Positions 29,401-43,300 of a stretch of DNA of 64,000 bases are shown here, piece by piece. Both the position numbers and the translations under genes were made by a program. The DNA is from Scylla paramamosain (lineage: Eukaryota > Arthropoda > Malacostraca > Decapoda > Portunidae): contig NC_087185.1 of the NCBI RefSeq assembly GCF_035594125.1, positions 9,224,001 through 9,288,000 on the forward strand. Direction: 5' to 3'. The notes below the pieces were generated by a model, which worked only from the letters and a program-made list of their open reading frames with translations, did no database searches and had not been told where the DNA came from. Numbering within the stretch: the stretch's first letter is position 1; each line of letters starts with the position of its first letter.

Positions 29401-29827
29401 TCGTTGTCTTCACTACTATTTGTTTTGTTAGTCTGCTCTGTTTTAGCGTGTTTTTTTTTATGCTTTATTTATTGTGGTCTTATTTAGTTCCTATAGCCGT
29501 GATTTTTAACTTGTATATTGTTTTATTACAAAATGCATGTTTGGTTTTGCGTGTAGGCTCACACTGCCTTTACTAATACCTTTTTGAGTTAATATAGTCA
29601 ATTGTGGCCAGAGTTTATCTGTGTATTTAAAGTCTGTGCTCAATTGTGTTTTATTTAGACCTGATCCAATTGTGGCCTTGAGTTTGTATGTTGCTCTTTC
29701 AAAAATCCACTTTGGGTTTTATTTTTTCTGAGACTATTTATATTAATATGTTTTTTATATGTATATTTATTACTTGTGCTCTGTTTTCACTAATCTACCT
29801 ATGATTTTGAGTTTGCATATTGAATTA

Positions 29828-29829
<2 letters not shown>
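29401..29829. other. AT-rich, weakly repetitive, no gene seen
   Basis: Contains loose repeats of CAATTGTGGCC (near 29600 and 29670) and of GAGTTTG(T/C)AT(A/G)TTG (near 29690 and 29809). Confidence 0.4.

Positions 29830-29858
<29 letters not shown>
29830..29858. repeat. (GT)n microsatellite
   Basis: About 14 GT repeats. Confidence 0.95.
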
Positions 29859-29860
<2 letters not shown>

Positions 29861-30010
29861 AGAGAAAGTTCGTGACATAATGACTCGAGTTACAAAAAAT
29901 AACAATAGCAGGTCTTAACAAACATGACTATCTAGCAACAAGGAGTCACCTATTCTCACCTCTCCCTTCCTGCCCTCGCCCTTTCCCAAGGCTCGGGCCC
30001 TCCCGACACA

Positions 30011-30043
30011 CGTCCATCGCAAATATGCTCTAGTAGTCATGCT

Positions 30044-30097
<54 letters not shown>

Positions 30098-30126
30098 CAC
30101 CGCAAATATGCTCTAGTAGTCATGCT

Positions 30127-30193
<67 letters not shown>
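30011..30193. repeat. tandem duplication of an 83-100-bp unit with (CT)n tail
   Basis: Unit one (30011-30093) and unit two (30094-30193) each consist of CGTCCA(T/C)CGCAAATATGCT, then CTAGTAGTCATGCTAATT and a CT tract. The single-copy parts differ at one base, so the duplication is recent. Confidence 0.9.
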
Positions 30194-30195
<2 letters not shown>

Positions 30196-31011
30196 AACGA
30201 GAAGCAATAAAAGGAGGGAGAAAGACGAGTACGGTAGCGATGATAATGACTGCTGCTCTATTTATAATTATCATTTCTATCATCAATGACAACTGTCGTA
30301 CACACATACATACACACACTATCGCTAGTGGTTTCCTGGGCGGCGACTTACAACAATATTATGAGACGAGTGAAAAAATTGAAAGCACACACACTCCCTC
30401 CGCCTCCCCTGGTTCCTCTACACTCCCGCCGCCCTTCCTCCCCGTCGCAAGCTTTCATGGTGATCAGTAAATCCCGCGTGAGGAACAAATGAGTGCTACG
30501 AGGACTCTCGGCTCCCAAGAGACGATTACCAGCTTTTTGGAAGGCATAATTTGTTTTCTGTGTATTACGAATAAGTGAATTACGAATAAGGCACTCAGTG
30601 CGATTCTGGGTTAAGTCCTTCTCGTGCTTCGGGATGGACAGGTGGGGTGGTGTGCTGTGGTGGTGGTGCAGCACGTGTAGATGTAGATGTAGATGCGGAG
30701 CTACAATCTACTAATCTACAATCTGTGTATTCACTGCTTATCCAACACAAGGGAGGGTTAACACAGGCCGCGCCACATGCAATGAATCCCCACCGCTCCA
30801 AAGTTCTTTAATCTCACTTACCACTACTTTCACGCCATGACTGATACTCCCACAAGTCCACAGTACTTAATTTTGTCTTATTACTGTTGTGAATGTGAAT
30901 GTTCACATTGAAACCGACAGCAGTAATTCTTAATGAACTTTTAGCTCGGCATGAACACAGGGAGGGAAATACTGTGTTTAAATATATCTTCTTTACCATC
31001 AGCTGTGTTAG
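30194..31011. other. no supported gene
   Basis: Mixed-composition sequence with open frames up to 108 codons but no recognisable domain. A short GTAGAT repeat lies near 30677-30695. Confidence 0.4.
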
Positions 31012-31111
31012 GGTTCCCGTGGCCCAGTGGATAGAGTGACGGCCTTACAAACAACGAGTGCTGCACGCCATCGTTCAAATCCTACTAGGAACTTGTATAA
31101 AAAAAAAAAAA
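31012..31111 (+). mobile_element. tRNA-derived SINE with A and B boxes and poly(A)
   Basis: GGTTCCCGTGGCCCAGTGGA contains a tRNA-like A box (TGGCCCAGTGG). GTTCAAATCC, about 45 bp further, matches a B box. The 3' arm GGAACTTGTA pairs roughly with the 5' GTTCCC arm and is followed by a poly(A) run. The anticodon region does not fold as a tRNA, so it is a SINE head or tRNA pseudogene and not a working tRNA. Confidence 0.7.
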
Positions 31112-31190
31112 ATAAATAAATGAATAAATATCAGTAAAGCGTATTCACATTAAAATAAACATTTATTTAATATATTAATATGAATATAAG

Positions 31191-31337
31191 ATGGGGAACT
31201 TTAAAATTAGAGTGAGGGAAGCGTGGGTTCGAACCCCATTCGGAACTTGTAAAAACTTAAAAGAGCATCCACTCCATTCACCATGTGTGCCTAACAAACA
31301 CAGCGGTAAGGGAGCTGCCAAGGGGAATTGCCCTCCC
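31191..31337 (+). mobile_element. second SINE-like fragment with a perfect B box
   Basis: GTGGGTTCGAACCCC near 31222-31236 is a perfect B-box context and is followed by CGGAACTTGTA, as in the SINE 170 bp upstream. The A-box half is missing or unrecognisable. The tail runs into the first module boundary of the triplet array. Confidence 0.55.
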
Positions 31338-31422
31338 CGCCCCTCGTCCCACCCTGGGACTACAACTCAGGCAGGTTAGGAATATGACAGGTCAGCATTA
31401 GGATTAGGTTAGGATTAGGAAA
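31338..31422. repeat. module boundary 1: CCCGCCCCTCGTCCC segment plus TTAGG-rich spacer
   Basis: Shares CCCGCCCCTCGTCCCA.CCTG and GCAGGTTAGGAATA with the other boundaries at ~32920, ~34018 and ~35053, but lacks the GGACCACC part of the inverted arm. It contains several TTAGG and GGATTAGG units. Confidence 0.7.
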
Positions 31423-32970
31423 GAATCAGTTTATTGGTCCACGCAGTTGCCATGGTAAGGAGGAGGAGGAGAAGGCAGCAGCCCCACTACCACCAGCAGC
31501 AGCAGACCACCAGCAGCAGAGGAAGAAGAAGGACCACCGCCAGCAGCAGCAGCAGCAGCAGAGGAAGAGGAACACCACCACCAGAGGACAATCATCACCA
31601 GCAGCAGAGGAAGAGGAACACCACCACCAGGGGACAATCATCACCAGCAGCAGAGGAAGAGGAACACCACCACCACCAGACGACAACCATCACTACCAGT
31701 AGCAGCAGAGGAAGAAAAAGAAGGGCCACCACCAGCAGCAGGAAGAAGAGGAAGAAGAAGAAGGACTACCACCACCACCACCAGAGGAAGAAGAAGAAGA
31801 AGGACCACCACCAGCAGCAGCAGAGGAAGAAGAAGAAGGACGACCACCACCACCACCAGACGACAACCATCACTATCAGTAGCAGCAGAGGAAGAAAAGA
31901 AGGGCCACCACCAGCAACAGCAGAGGAAGAAGAAGAAGGACGACCACCACCACCACCAGAGGAAGAAGAAGAAGAAGGACCACCACCAGCAGCACAGGAA
32001 GAAGGACCACCACCACCAGCAGAGGAAGAAGAAGGACTACCACCACCAGCAGAGGAAGAAGAAGAAGGACCACAGCAGCAAGTAACCAGAATTGATGTGT
32101 TATCCTCCGAAGGGTTGACCTGGGATTCATCACACATCAGAGGGACTACTAGCAGCAGAACCAGCAGCAGCAGAGAAAGAAGAAAGACAACCACCACCAG
32201 CAGAGGAAGAAGAAGAAAGGACAACCACCACCACCACAAGCAAAGGAAGAAGAAGAAGGACCACAACCACCATCACTAGCAGGAAGAAGAAGAAGCACCA
32301 CCACCACCACCACCAGAAGCCAGCACAACCATCAGCGCCAGCAGCAGCAGAAGAGTATGAAGAAGAAGGACCACCACCACCTCCAGCAGAACAAGAGGAA
32401 AAACCACCAACGACAGCAGCAAAAGAAGAAGAAGAAGGAACAGCAGCAGCAGCAGCAGAGGACCAGCAGCAGAAGAAGAGGAAGAACCACAACCACCAAC
32501 AACAGCAGCAAAAGAAGGAAGAAGAAGAACCACCACCAGCAACAATAGAAGAAGAAGAAGAGAAAGAACTACCAACAGCAGCAGCAGCAGAAGAAGAAGA
32601 AGAAGGAAAAGAAGGACCACCAGCAGAAGAGGAAGAAGAAGAAGGACCACTATCACCAACAGGAGCACCAGAGGAAAAAGAACCACCACCAGCAGAAGCA
32701 GTACCAGAGGAAGAAGAAGGAGCACAAGCACCAGCAACAGAAAGATGAAGGACCACCAGCACCAGAGGAAGAAGTAACACCACCAGCAGCATCAGCAGAG
32801 GAAGAAGTAATACCACCAGCAGCATCAGCAGAGGAAGAAGAACGGCCACCAGCACCACCACCACCACCAGCAGAGGAAGAAGGACGACCACCACCACCAC
32901 CACCACCACCACAACTACCTCCCCGCCCCTTGTCCCATCCTGGGAACTACAAGGACCACCTAACTGACTC
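31423..32970 (+). repeat. T-poor triplet array, module 1
   Basis: Bounded on the left by GAATCAGTTTATTGGTCCAC and on the right by TGGGAACTACAAGGACCACC. The interior alternates CCA, GCA and GAA/GAG triplets in cassettes such as CCACCAGCAGCAGAGGAAGA. A single-copy-like island at about 32080-32145 (GATGTGTTATCCTCCGAAGG) interrupts it and recurs in modules 2 and 3. The plus strand is nearly free of T, so stop codons are rare in all six frames. The long frames (281 codons plus, 280 codons minus) are therefore expected by composition. Confidence 0.9.
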
Positions 32971-33034
32971 ACTCAGGCAGGTTAGGAATAGACTAGCATA
33001 GGTTATGTCAGGTTTAGGATAGGAGATAGGATGG

Positions 33035-34068
33035 GAGTCAGTTGGTGGTCCATGAAGTTGCCAGGAGAAAGAGGAGGAGGAGAGGGAGGAGTAAGAAAGG
33101 AAGAGGGACCACCAGAAACAGCAGAGGAAGAAGAAAAAGAAGGACCACCACCACCAGCAGAGGAAGAAGAAGAAGAAAGGACCACTACCAGCAGGAAGAA
33201 GAAGAAGGATCACAACCACCACCATCACCTGCAGAGGAAGAAGAAGGACCACCACCACCACCATCAGAGGATGAAGAAGAAGGACCACCACCACCAAAAG
33301 AGGAAGAAGAAGAAGGATAACAGCAGTAAGTAACACAGAAGTGATGTGTTATCAGAAGGACCACCACCAGCAGCAGAGGAAGAAGAAGGACCAGCAGCAG
33401 CAGAGGAAGAAGAAGGAGCACCACCACCAGCAACAGAAAGATGAAGGATCACCAGCTGCAGAGGAAGAAGCAACACCACCACCAGCAGCAGCAGAGGAAG
33501 AAGAACGACCACCACCACCATCAGCAGAGGAAGAAGAAAAAGACCACCACCAGTAGCATCAGCAGAGGAAGAAGCAGCACTACCATCAGAGGAAGAAGAA
33601 GAAGGACCACCACTAGCAGAAAAAAAGGACCACAACCATCAGCAGTAGAGGAAGAAAAGAAGGACGACCACCACCACCAGCAGAGGAAGAAGGAGAAGAA
33701 CCACCACCATTAGCAACAACAGAAGAAGAGAAGCAGCAGAAGAAGAAGAAGAGGAAGAAGAAGGACTACCAGCAGCAACAACAGCAGCAAGGGAAGAAGA
33801 AGGATCACCACCACCAGCAGCGGCAGCAGAGGAAAAAGAAGAAGGACCACCACCACCTACCCCACTACCAGCAGCAGCAGCAGAGGAAGAAGATGAAGGA
33901 TCACCACCACCAACAACAGAAAGATGAAGGACCACCAGCAACAGAGGAAGAAGCAGCACCACCACCACCAGCAGCAGAGGAAGAAGAACGACCACTACTA
34001 CCACCACTACCACCACCTCCCCGCCCCTCGTCCCATTCTGGGAACTACAAGGACCACCAAACTGACTC
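33035..34068 (+). repeat. T-poor triplet array, module 2
   Basis: Left arm GAGTCAGTTGGTGGTCCATG, right arm GGGAACTACAAGGACCACCA, imperfect inverted copies of each other. The interior is the same CCA/GCA/GAA cassettes, with a shortened island (GAAGTGATGTGTTATCAGAA) near 33338-33357. Confidence 0.9.
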
Positions 34069-34113
34069 ACCCATGCATGTTAGGAATAGATTAGGTTAGG
34101 TTAGGATAGGATA

Positions 34114-35103
34114 GAGTCAGTTGGTGGTCCATGAGGTTGCCAGAAGGAGGAGGAGGAGGAGAAGAGGGAGGAACAAGAAAGGAAGAAGAACCACCAACAG
34201 GAGCAGAGGAAGAAGAAGAAGGACCACCACCACCACCACCACCAACAGCAGGAAGAAGAAGGATCATAACAACCAGCAGCAGTAGAGGAAGAAGAAAGAC
34301 CACCACCACAAACAGAGGAAAAAGAAGAAAGACCACCACCACCACCACCACTACCACCAGCAGAAGATGAAGAAGGACCACCACCAACACCACTACCACC
34401 ATAGGAAGAAAAAGAACCACCACCACCACCACCAACAGAGGCAGAAGAAGAAGGACCACAGCAGCACGTAACCAGAAGTGATGTGTTATCCTCCGAAGGG
34501 TCGACCTGGGATTTATCACATATCAGAAGGACCACCACCAGCAGCAGAGGAAGAAGAAGGACCAGCAGCAGCAGATGAAGAAGAAGGATCACCACCACCA
34601 GCAGCAACAGAGGAAGAAGAACGACCACCACCACCACCAAAGGAAGGACCACCATCACCACCACCACCACCATCACCACCACCAGAAGAACCACCAACAG
34701 CAGAGGAAGAAGAAGCACCACTACTAATCAGAGGAAAAAAAAGGACCATCACCATCAACAGCAGAGGAAGAAAAAGAAGGACCACCACCATCAGCAGCAG
34801 AGGAAGAAAGAGAAGAACCACCACCATCAGCAACAACAAAAGAAGACCACCACCACCAGCGGCTGCCGGAGAAAAAAAAAGGACCACCACCTCCTGCAGT
34901 ACTACCAGCAGCAGCAGCAGCAGAGGAAGAAGATGAAGGATCACCACCACCAGCAACAGAAAAAATGAAGGACCACCAGCAGCAGAGGAAGAAGCAGCAC
35001 CACCACCACCAGCAGCAGAGGAAGAAGAATGATCACCACCACCACCACCACCTCCCCGCCCCTCGTCCCATCCTGGAAACTACAAGGACCACCAAACTGA
35101 CTC
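34114..35103 (+). repeat. T-poor triplet array, module 3
   Basis: Flanked by the same inverted arms. The island at about 34467-34528 (GTGATGTGTTATCCTCCGAA, then TCGACCTGGGATTTATCACA) closely matches module 1. The spacer before the module (34069-34113) is rich in GGTTAGG. Confidence 0.9.
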
Positions 35104-35163
35104 ACTCATGCATGTTAGGAATAGACTGGCATAGGTTAGGTTAGGTTAGGATGGGATAGGATA

Positions 35164-36440
35164 GAATCAGTTGGTGGTCCTTGAAGTTGCCAGGAGAAGG
35201 AGGAGGAGGAGGAGGAGGAGGAGGAGAGGGAGGAACAAGAAAGGAAGAAGAAGGACCACCAGCAGGAGCAGAGGAAGAAGAAGCAGGACCACCACCACCA
35301 CCACCAGCAGCAGGAAGAAGAAGGACCACAACCAGCAGCAGCAGCAGAGGAAGAAGAAGGACCACCACCACCACCACCAGCAGGAAGAAGAAGAAGGACC
35401 ACAACCAGCAGCAGCAGCAGAGGAAGAAGAAGAAGAAGAACCACCACCACCACCACCACCACCACCACCACCACTAGGAAGAAAAAGGACCACAACCAAC
35501 AGCAGCAGCAGAGGAAGAAGAAGAAGAACCAACACCACTAACAGAAGAAGAAGAAAGACAACCACCACCACCAGCAGAGGAAGAAGAAGAAGGACCATCA
35601 CCACCACCACCAGCAGAGGAAGAAGAAGGACCACCACCACCAGTAGAGGAAGAATGAGAAGGACCATCACCAGCATCAGCAGAAGAAGAATAAGGACCAC
35701 CACCAGCAGAGGAAGAAGAAGAAGGACCATCACCACCACCACTAGACGACGAAGAAGGACCACCACCACCACTGTTTAAAGAGGAAAAAGAAGAAGGACC
35801 ACCACCACCACCACCACCGCCTACAGAGGAAAAAGAAGAAGGACCACCACCACCACCACCACCACCACTTACAGAGGAAAAAGAAGAAAGACCACCACCA
35901 CCACCACCACCACTTACAGAGGAAAAAGAAGGACCACCACCACCACCACCACCACCACTTACAGAGGAAAACGAAGAAAGACCACTACCACCACCACCAC
36001 TTACAGAAGAAAAAGAAGAAGGACCACCACCACCACCACCACCACCACTTACAGAGGAAAAAGAAGAAGGACCACCACCACCACCACCACCACCACCACC
36101 ACTTACAGAGGAAAACGAAGAAAGACCACTACCACCACCACCACTTACAGAAGAAAAAGAAGAAGGACCACCACCACCACCACCACCACCACTTACAGAG
36201 GAAAAAGAAGAAAGACCACTGCCACCACCACCACCACTTACAGAGGAAAAGAAGAAAGACCACCACCACCACCACCACCACTACCACCAACAACAACACC
36301 ACTACCAGCAGAGGAAGAAGAAGAAGGACCACCACCACTAGGACAATCACCACCAACAGCAGCAGCAGCAGAGGAAGAAGGACCACCATTAGCAGCAGCA
36401 AAGGAGGAAGAAGAAGGACCAGCAGGAAGAAGGGGCGACA
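35164..36440 (+). repeat. T-poor triplet array, module 4, lacking its right arm
   Basis: Starts with GAATCAGTTGGTGGTCCTTG as the others do but runs into a different terminal minisatellite and then the satellite boundary, with no closing arm and no GATGTGTTATCC island. It is the longest uninterrupted triplet stretch. Confidence 0.88.
35771..36260 (+). repeat. ~46-bp minisatellite (CCA)n-CTTACAGAGGAAAAAGAAG, about 10 copies
   Basis: CTTACAGAGGAAAA or its CTTACAGAAGAAAA/CCTACAGAGG variants occurs ten times from about 35821 to 36237, separated by four to ten CCA triplets. On the minus strand every copy presents GTAAGT (one GTAGG-type exception), the 5' splice-site consensus. Confidence 0.9.
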
Positions 36441-36445
36441 GCGGA

Positions 36446-36479
36446 CCAATAGCGCATTGGCTTTACATTCGTGACGTCA
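36446..36479. promoter_or_regulatory. CCAAT/ATTGG pair plus perfect CRE (TGACGTCA)
   Basis: CCAATAGCGCATTGG (36446-36460) is an inverted pair of CCAAT boxes. Twelve bases on is TGACGTCA (36472-36479), the palindromic cAMP-response element. The ~80-bp stretch lies exactly between the triplet array and the satellite and belongs to neither. Promoter function is inference; no transcript start is visible. Confidence 0.35.
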
Positions 36480-36489
36480 TGCCGACTCC

Positions 36490-37645
36490 TTGTATTATAC
36501 CTTCATGGTTTTGATACATAAGAAGCTCAAAAACTCTAACAATAAACGTTTCTCGTGATGTCTTTTCGTTTCCCCATATAAGGTACTTTGCATGCATTTT
36601 GGCGTTTTTCTTTGTAACATGCTCAAAAACACTCAAAATACTTGTTTTTTGGTAATGTTATTCTGTTTCTCCATACAAGGTGTTTTGCATGCGTTTTGAT
36701 ACGTAAGTAGCTTAAAAACACTGAAAAGACACGTTTATGTTAATGTTGTTTTGTTTTCCTATATAAGGGCAGTCCATGCTTTTTATCGTTTTGGTGACTA
36801 ACACGCTCATAAACACTCAAAAGACATCTTTTTGGGAATGTCGTTTCGTTTCACCATAGAGCTTTGCATGGATTTTGGCGTTTTGATACCTAACAATGTG
36901 AAACCCAGTCAAAATGCATGTTATTGTTCTATTTCTCAATATAGAATGCTATTCATTTTTTGGGGGGTTTGGTACCTAAGAAACTCAAAAACATTTATAA
37001 AACACATTTTTCGTAATGTCTTTTCGTTTCCCTTTCCAGGATTCTTTGCATGCATTTTGGCGTTTTTCTACGCAACAAGAAAAAAAAAAAAACTCCCAAA
37101 AGGGTGTTTTGCATGCGTTTTTGTGTTTTGGTACGTAAAAAGATTAAAAGCACTCAAGATTAAAAATACCTAAGAAGCCCCAAAACACTCATAATGCACG
37201 TTACTTTGCATGCATTTTGGCGTTTTGTACGTCAAAATACAAAAAAGAAAACACTCAAAATACTTGTTTTGGTAATGGTTCTGTTTCTCCACAGAGGATG
37301 TTTTCAATGCGTTTTGACGTTTTGGTACGTAAGTAGCTCAAAAACACTTAAAAGAAACATTTTTTGGTAATTTTTTTCCCTTTCTTTTTAGCGTTTTGGT
37401 GCCTAACACGTTCAAGAACACTTAAAAAACTCGTTTCTGGTAATGTTCCGTTTTCCATTATAGGAAGTTTTACATGCATTTTAGCGTTTTGGTGCGTAAT
37501 AATGTGAAAATCACTCAAAATGCACGTTTATGGTAATGTTGTTCTCTTTCTCAATATAGAGTGTTATTCATGCGTTTTAGCGTTTTGGAACCTAAGAAGT
37601 TCACCAACTTTCCAAATACACGTTTCTCGTAGTTTTCTCGTTTCC
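36490..37645 (-). repeat. satellite block 4, inverted orientation (5-type HOR)
   Basis: About 12 monomers read on the minus strand in A-B-C-D-E order (seen on plus as A, E, D, C, B). The reverse-complement cores GCATGCATTTTGGCGTTTT and GGTAATGTT.TTCTGTTTC mark them. At about 37645 orientation switches to forward within an E-to-D junction. Confidence 0.9.
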
Positions 37646-39943
<2,298 letters not shown>

Positions 39944-40348
39944 CTTTTTTTTTTTTTTATTATGTAGGAGGGACACTGACCAAGGGCAACAAAAATCCGA
40001 TAAAAAAATGCCCACTGAAATGCCAGTCCCATAAAAAGGGTCCAAAGCGGTAGTCAAAAACAAGCCCAGAATCGTCCAAGGTAGAGTTTTTAGCAAAGGT
40101 TTGAGCAAAGAGTTCAGCTTTGTAAATAGATGTGATAGCAGTGGTGCCATCTGGTTGAAATAAAGGAGGGAAAGAAGAAGAAGCAAAGTTATTGAAGATA
40201 TTTTTGGCTAGATGCCAGAAGTCACGAGGGAGTTAGATCTTGAAAGGTTCTGACACTTTCTGTTAATGAAGGAGTTTTTGACTAGTTAGACTTGGCATGG
40301 TTCCGGGCAGAAATATAAAGTGCATGAGATTCTGGTGATGGAAGGCTG
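39944..40348 (-). mobile_element. LINE copy 5: 3' end fused to an internal fragment
   Basis: The minus-strand poly(A) end (T run 39945-39958) plus about 100 bp of 3' sequence jumps at about 40058 to the endonuclease-RT linker region and ends at CTTCCATCACCAGA. About 1.6 kb, covering the RT and tail, is deleted. The satellite types on the two sides (A left, D right) do not complete one monomer, so flanking satellite was also lost or rearranged. Confidence 0.85.
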
Positions 40349-43300
40349 AAGGTGAAGGAACTTCTTATGTAACAAAACGATGAAACGTATGCAAAACACA
40401 CTTTATGGAAAAACAGACTAACATTACGAAAAACAAGTATTTTGAATGTTTTTGAGCTTAGTTGGAAAACACCAAAATGCCTGCAAAGTACCCTATATAT
40501 TGAAACAAATACAGATTACGAGAAACGTGCATTATGATTGTGAAAAAATAAAAATATTATAAGAAAACAAGAAATTTCAGTGTTTTTGAGATTTTACGTA
40601 CAAAAAAAGCAAAATTAAAAGATTACGAGAAACGTGTATTATGAGTGTTTTTGAGCTTTTTAGGTACGAAAAAAAGTAAAATGCATGAATAACACTCTAC
40701 ATGGAGAAACATAACAATACCAAAATCAAGTATTTTGAGAGTATTTCATATTCAAAAGCATGCAAAGCACTACATATGGGGGAAGGAAACGACATTTTCA
40801 TGAACGTATCTTTTGAGCATGTTACACATTAAAACGCTAAAAAGTATAGAAACCACCTTATATGAAAAAAAAAGTTTCTGTCCAGTGTTTTTGAGATACT
40901 TATGCACAAAAACGGAAAACACATGCAAAATAACCTTCATGGAGAAACAGAATAATATATAAAAAGTAGCATTTTGAAAGTTTTTTGAGCTTGTTACAAA
41001 TGAAATCACCAAAATACATGCAAAGTTCTATTTATGGGGAAACGGTAAACATTAAGAGAAAATTGTTCTATAATTGTTTTTGAGATTCTTAGGTACCAAA
41101 ACGCTAAAAGGCATCAATAGCACTCTATATGAAAAAACAGAACAACATTACGAAAAACATGTATTTTGAGTGCATTTCACATTGTTAGGTACCAAAATGC
41201 ATAAATACATGTCAAGGACCCTATATGGGGAAAGGAAACGAGATTTCAAGAAACGCGTCTTTTGAGTGTTAATGGATGTGCTAAACACCAAAACGATAAA
41301 AAGTATGAAAAACACCAAAAATAAAAAAAAAAACACTTTTTTTCAATGTTTTTGAGATTTTTTTTTTTTACGTATGAAACTGCTTAAGCGTATGCAGAAA
41401 ACCCTTTATGGAGAAACAATATAATTTCTCTAAAAACGTTTATTTTGAGTGTTTTTATGCTTCTTACGTAGAAAAATGCAAAAATGCAAGCAAAGTTCTC
41501 AATATTGGGAAACGAAAAGACATCAAGAGAAACGTGTATTGTGAGTTTTTGAGCTTTTTGGTTAACAAAATGCTAAAATACATGAACAGCACCCTATAAT
41601 AAAAAAAAAAAAAAATAGAATAACATTACAAAAAAAAGTGTATTTTCAGTGTATTTCACACTGATAGGTACCAAAAACGCGAAAGTGATGGCAAAGCACC
41701 CTATATGTGGAAAAGAAACGGTATTTCTGGAAACGTGCCTCGAGTGTTTATGAGCATGTTAGGCACCAAAACGCCCCCATCCACCCCCCCCCAAAAAAAA
41801 AAAAAAAACGGAAAAAACCTATATGGGAAGGAAAACAACTACAAAAAAAAAAAGTGATTTTTCATTGTTTTTCAGCTACTTACGTACCAAAACACTAAAA
41901 TGCATGGAAAACACCCTTTATTGAGAAAGAATAACATTACCAAAAACAAGTATTTTAAGTGTTTTTGACCTTTTCCTTACAAAAACGCCAGAATGCATGA
42001 AAAGTACTATATATGAGGAAATGAAAAGACATTACCAGAAACGTGTATTATGAGTGTTTATGAGCTTCTTAGGTACCACATCTACGACGCATTAAACAGA
42101 ACAACTTTACCAAAAAAATATGTATTTTGAGTGTATTTCACATTCTTAGGTGCTATAACGATTAAAAGTACGCAAAAGAATCCTATTTAAGGAAAGGAAA
42201 CGACATTTCCAGAAACGTTCATTTGAGTGTTTATTACGCACCAGTCCACTAAAATTCATCGAAAACACCCAATAAGGGAAAAGAAAACATTACCAAAAAT
42301 GTGTCTTCCGAGTTTTTTTTTCTTTTTGAGCTACTTACGTATCAGGATGTTAAAAGGCATGCAAAACACCTTTTAAGGAAAAACACATTAACATTACGAA
42401 AAAAAAGTATTTTAGTGTTTTAAGCTTGTTCAGTAAAAAAAAAAGAAAAGAAAAAAAAATGCATGGAAAGTAAGACATTTCAAGATACTTGTATAATTAG
42501 TGTTTTTTAGCTTATCAGGTACCAAAATTCGAAAACGCATGAATAACATTCTATATAGAGTAACAGGACATTAACAAAACGGTGTTTTTTTTAGTATATT
42601 GTTAGGTACGAAAACGCCAAAATGAATACAAAGCACCCTATAAGAAGTAGGGAAACGAGATTTCTAGAAAAAATACCTGACTTTTGAGTGCTTATGATCT
42701 TCTTACGCACCAAAACGCTAAAAACCATGAGAAGTACCCTAAAACGACAAAACTAAAAATGTCTTTTTTCAGTGTTTTGAGCTACTTATGTACAAGAACG
42801 CAAAAACGCATGGAAAACTCGTATTATAGAGAAACAAGAAAAAAAAAATTACCAAAAACAATTATTTTGAGTTCTTTTGAGCTTATTATGTAGAAAAACG
42901 CAAAAATCCATGGAAAATACTCTCAACGATAAAACGAAACGTCATTACCAGAAGCATGTTTTTAAGTGTTTTGAGGTGAGGTCTTAGGCAGCAAAACAGT
43001 AAAAAAAAAGAAAAAAACAACAACTTTGAATTTACTATATATGGAACGCAAAACATTACGAGAAAAAACGTGTCTTTTGAATGTTTTTTTAATTAACTTT
43101 TTACTTACCAAAACGCTAAAACGTATCGAAAACACCCTCTATGGAGAAACAAAATAACGTTACCAAAGACAAGTATTTTAAGTGTTTTTAGCTTGTTGCC
43201 TACAAAGACGCCAAAATGCATGCTAAGTACCCTATATGGGAAAATGAAACGAGAAACGTGTTTTGAGTGCTATTTAACATAAAAAAAAATATATATATAT

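Noticed and set aside
31012..31111. Functional tRNA gene
   Set aside because: A and B boxes are present but the anticodon arm does not form, the stems mismatch, and a poly(A) tail follows. A SINE fits better.
31434..32279. 281-codon plus-strand frame (and 280-codon minus frame) in the triplet array as a serine/histidine- or proline-rich protein gene
   Set aside because: All stop codons and their complements need T on the plus strand or are otherwise very rare here, so frames in every register stay open by composition. Neither start context nor a conserved domain is present.
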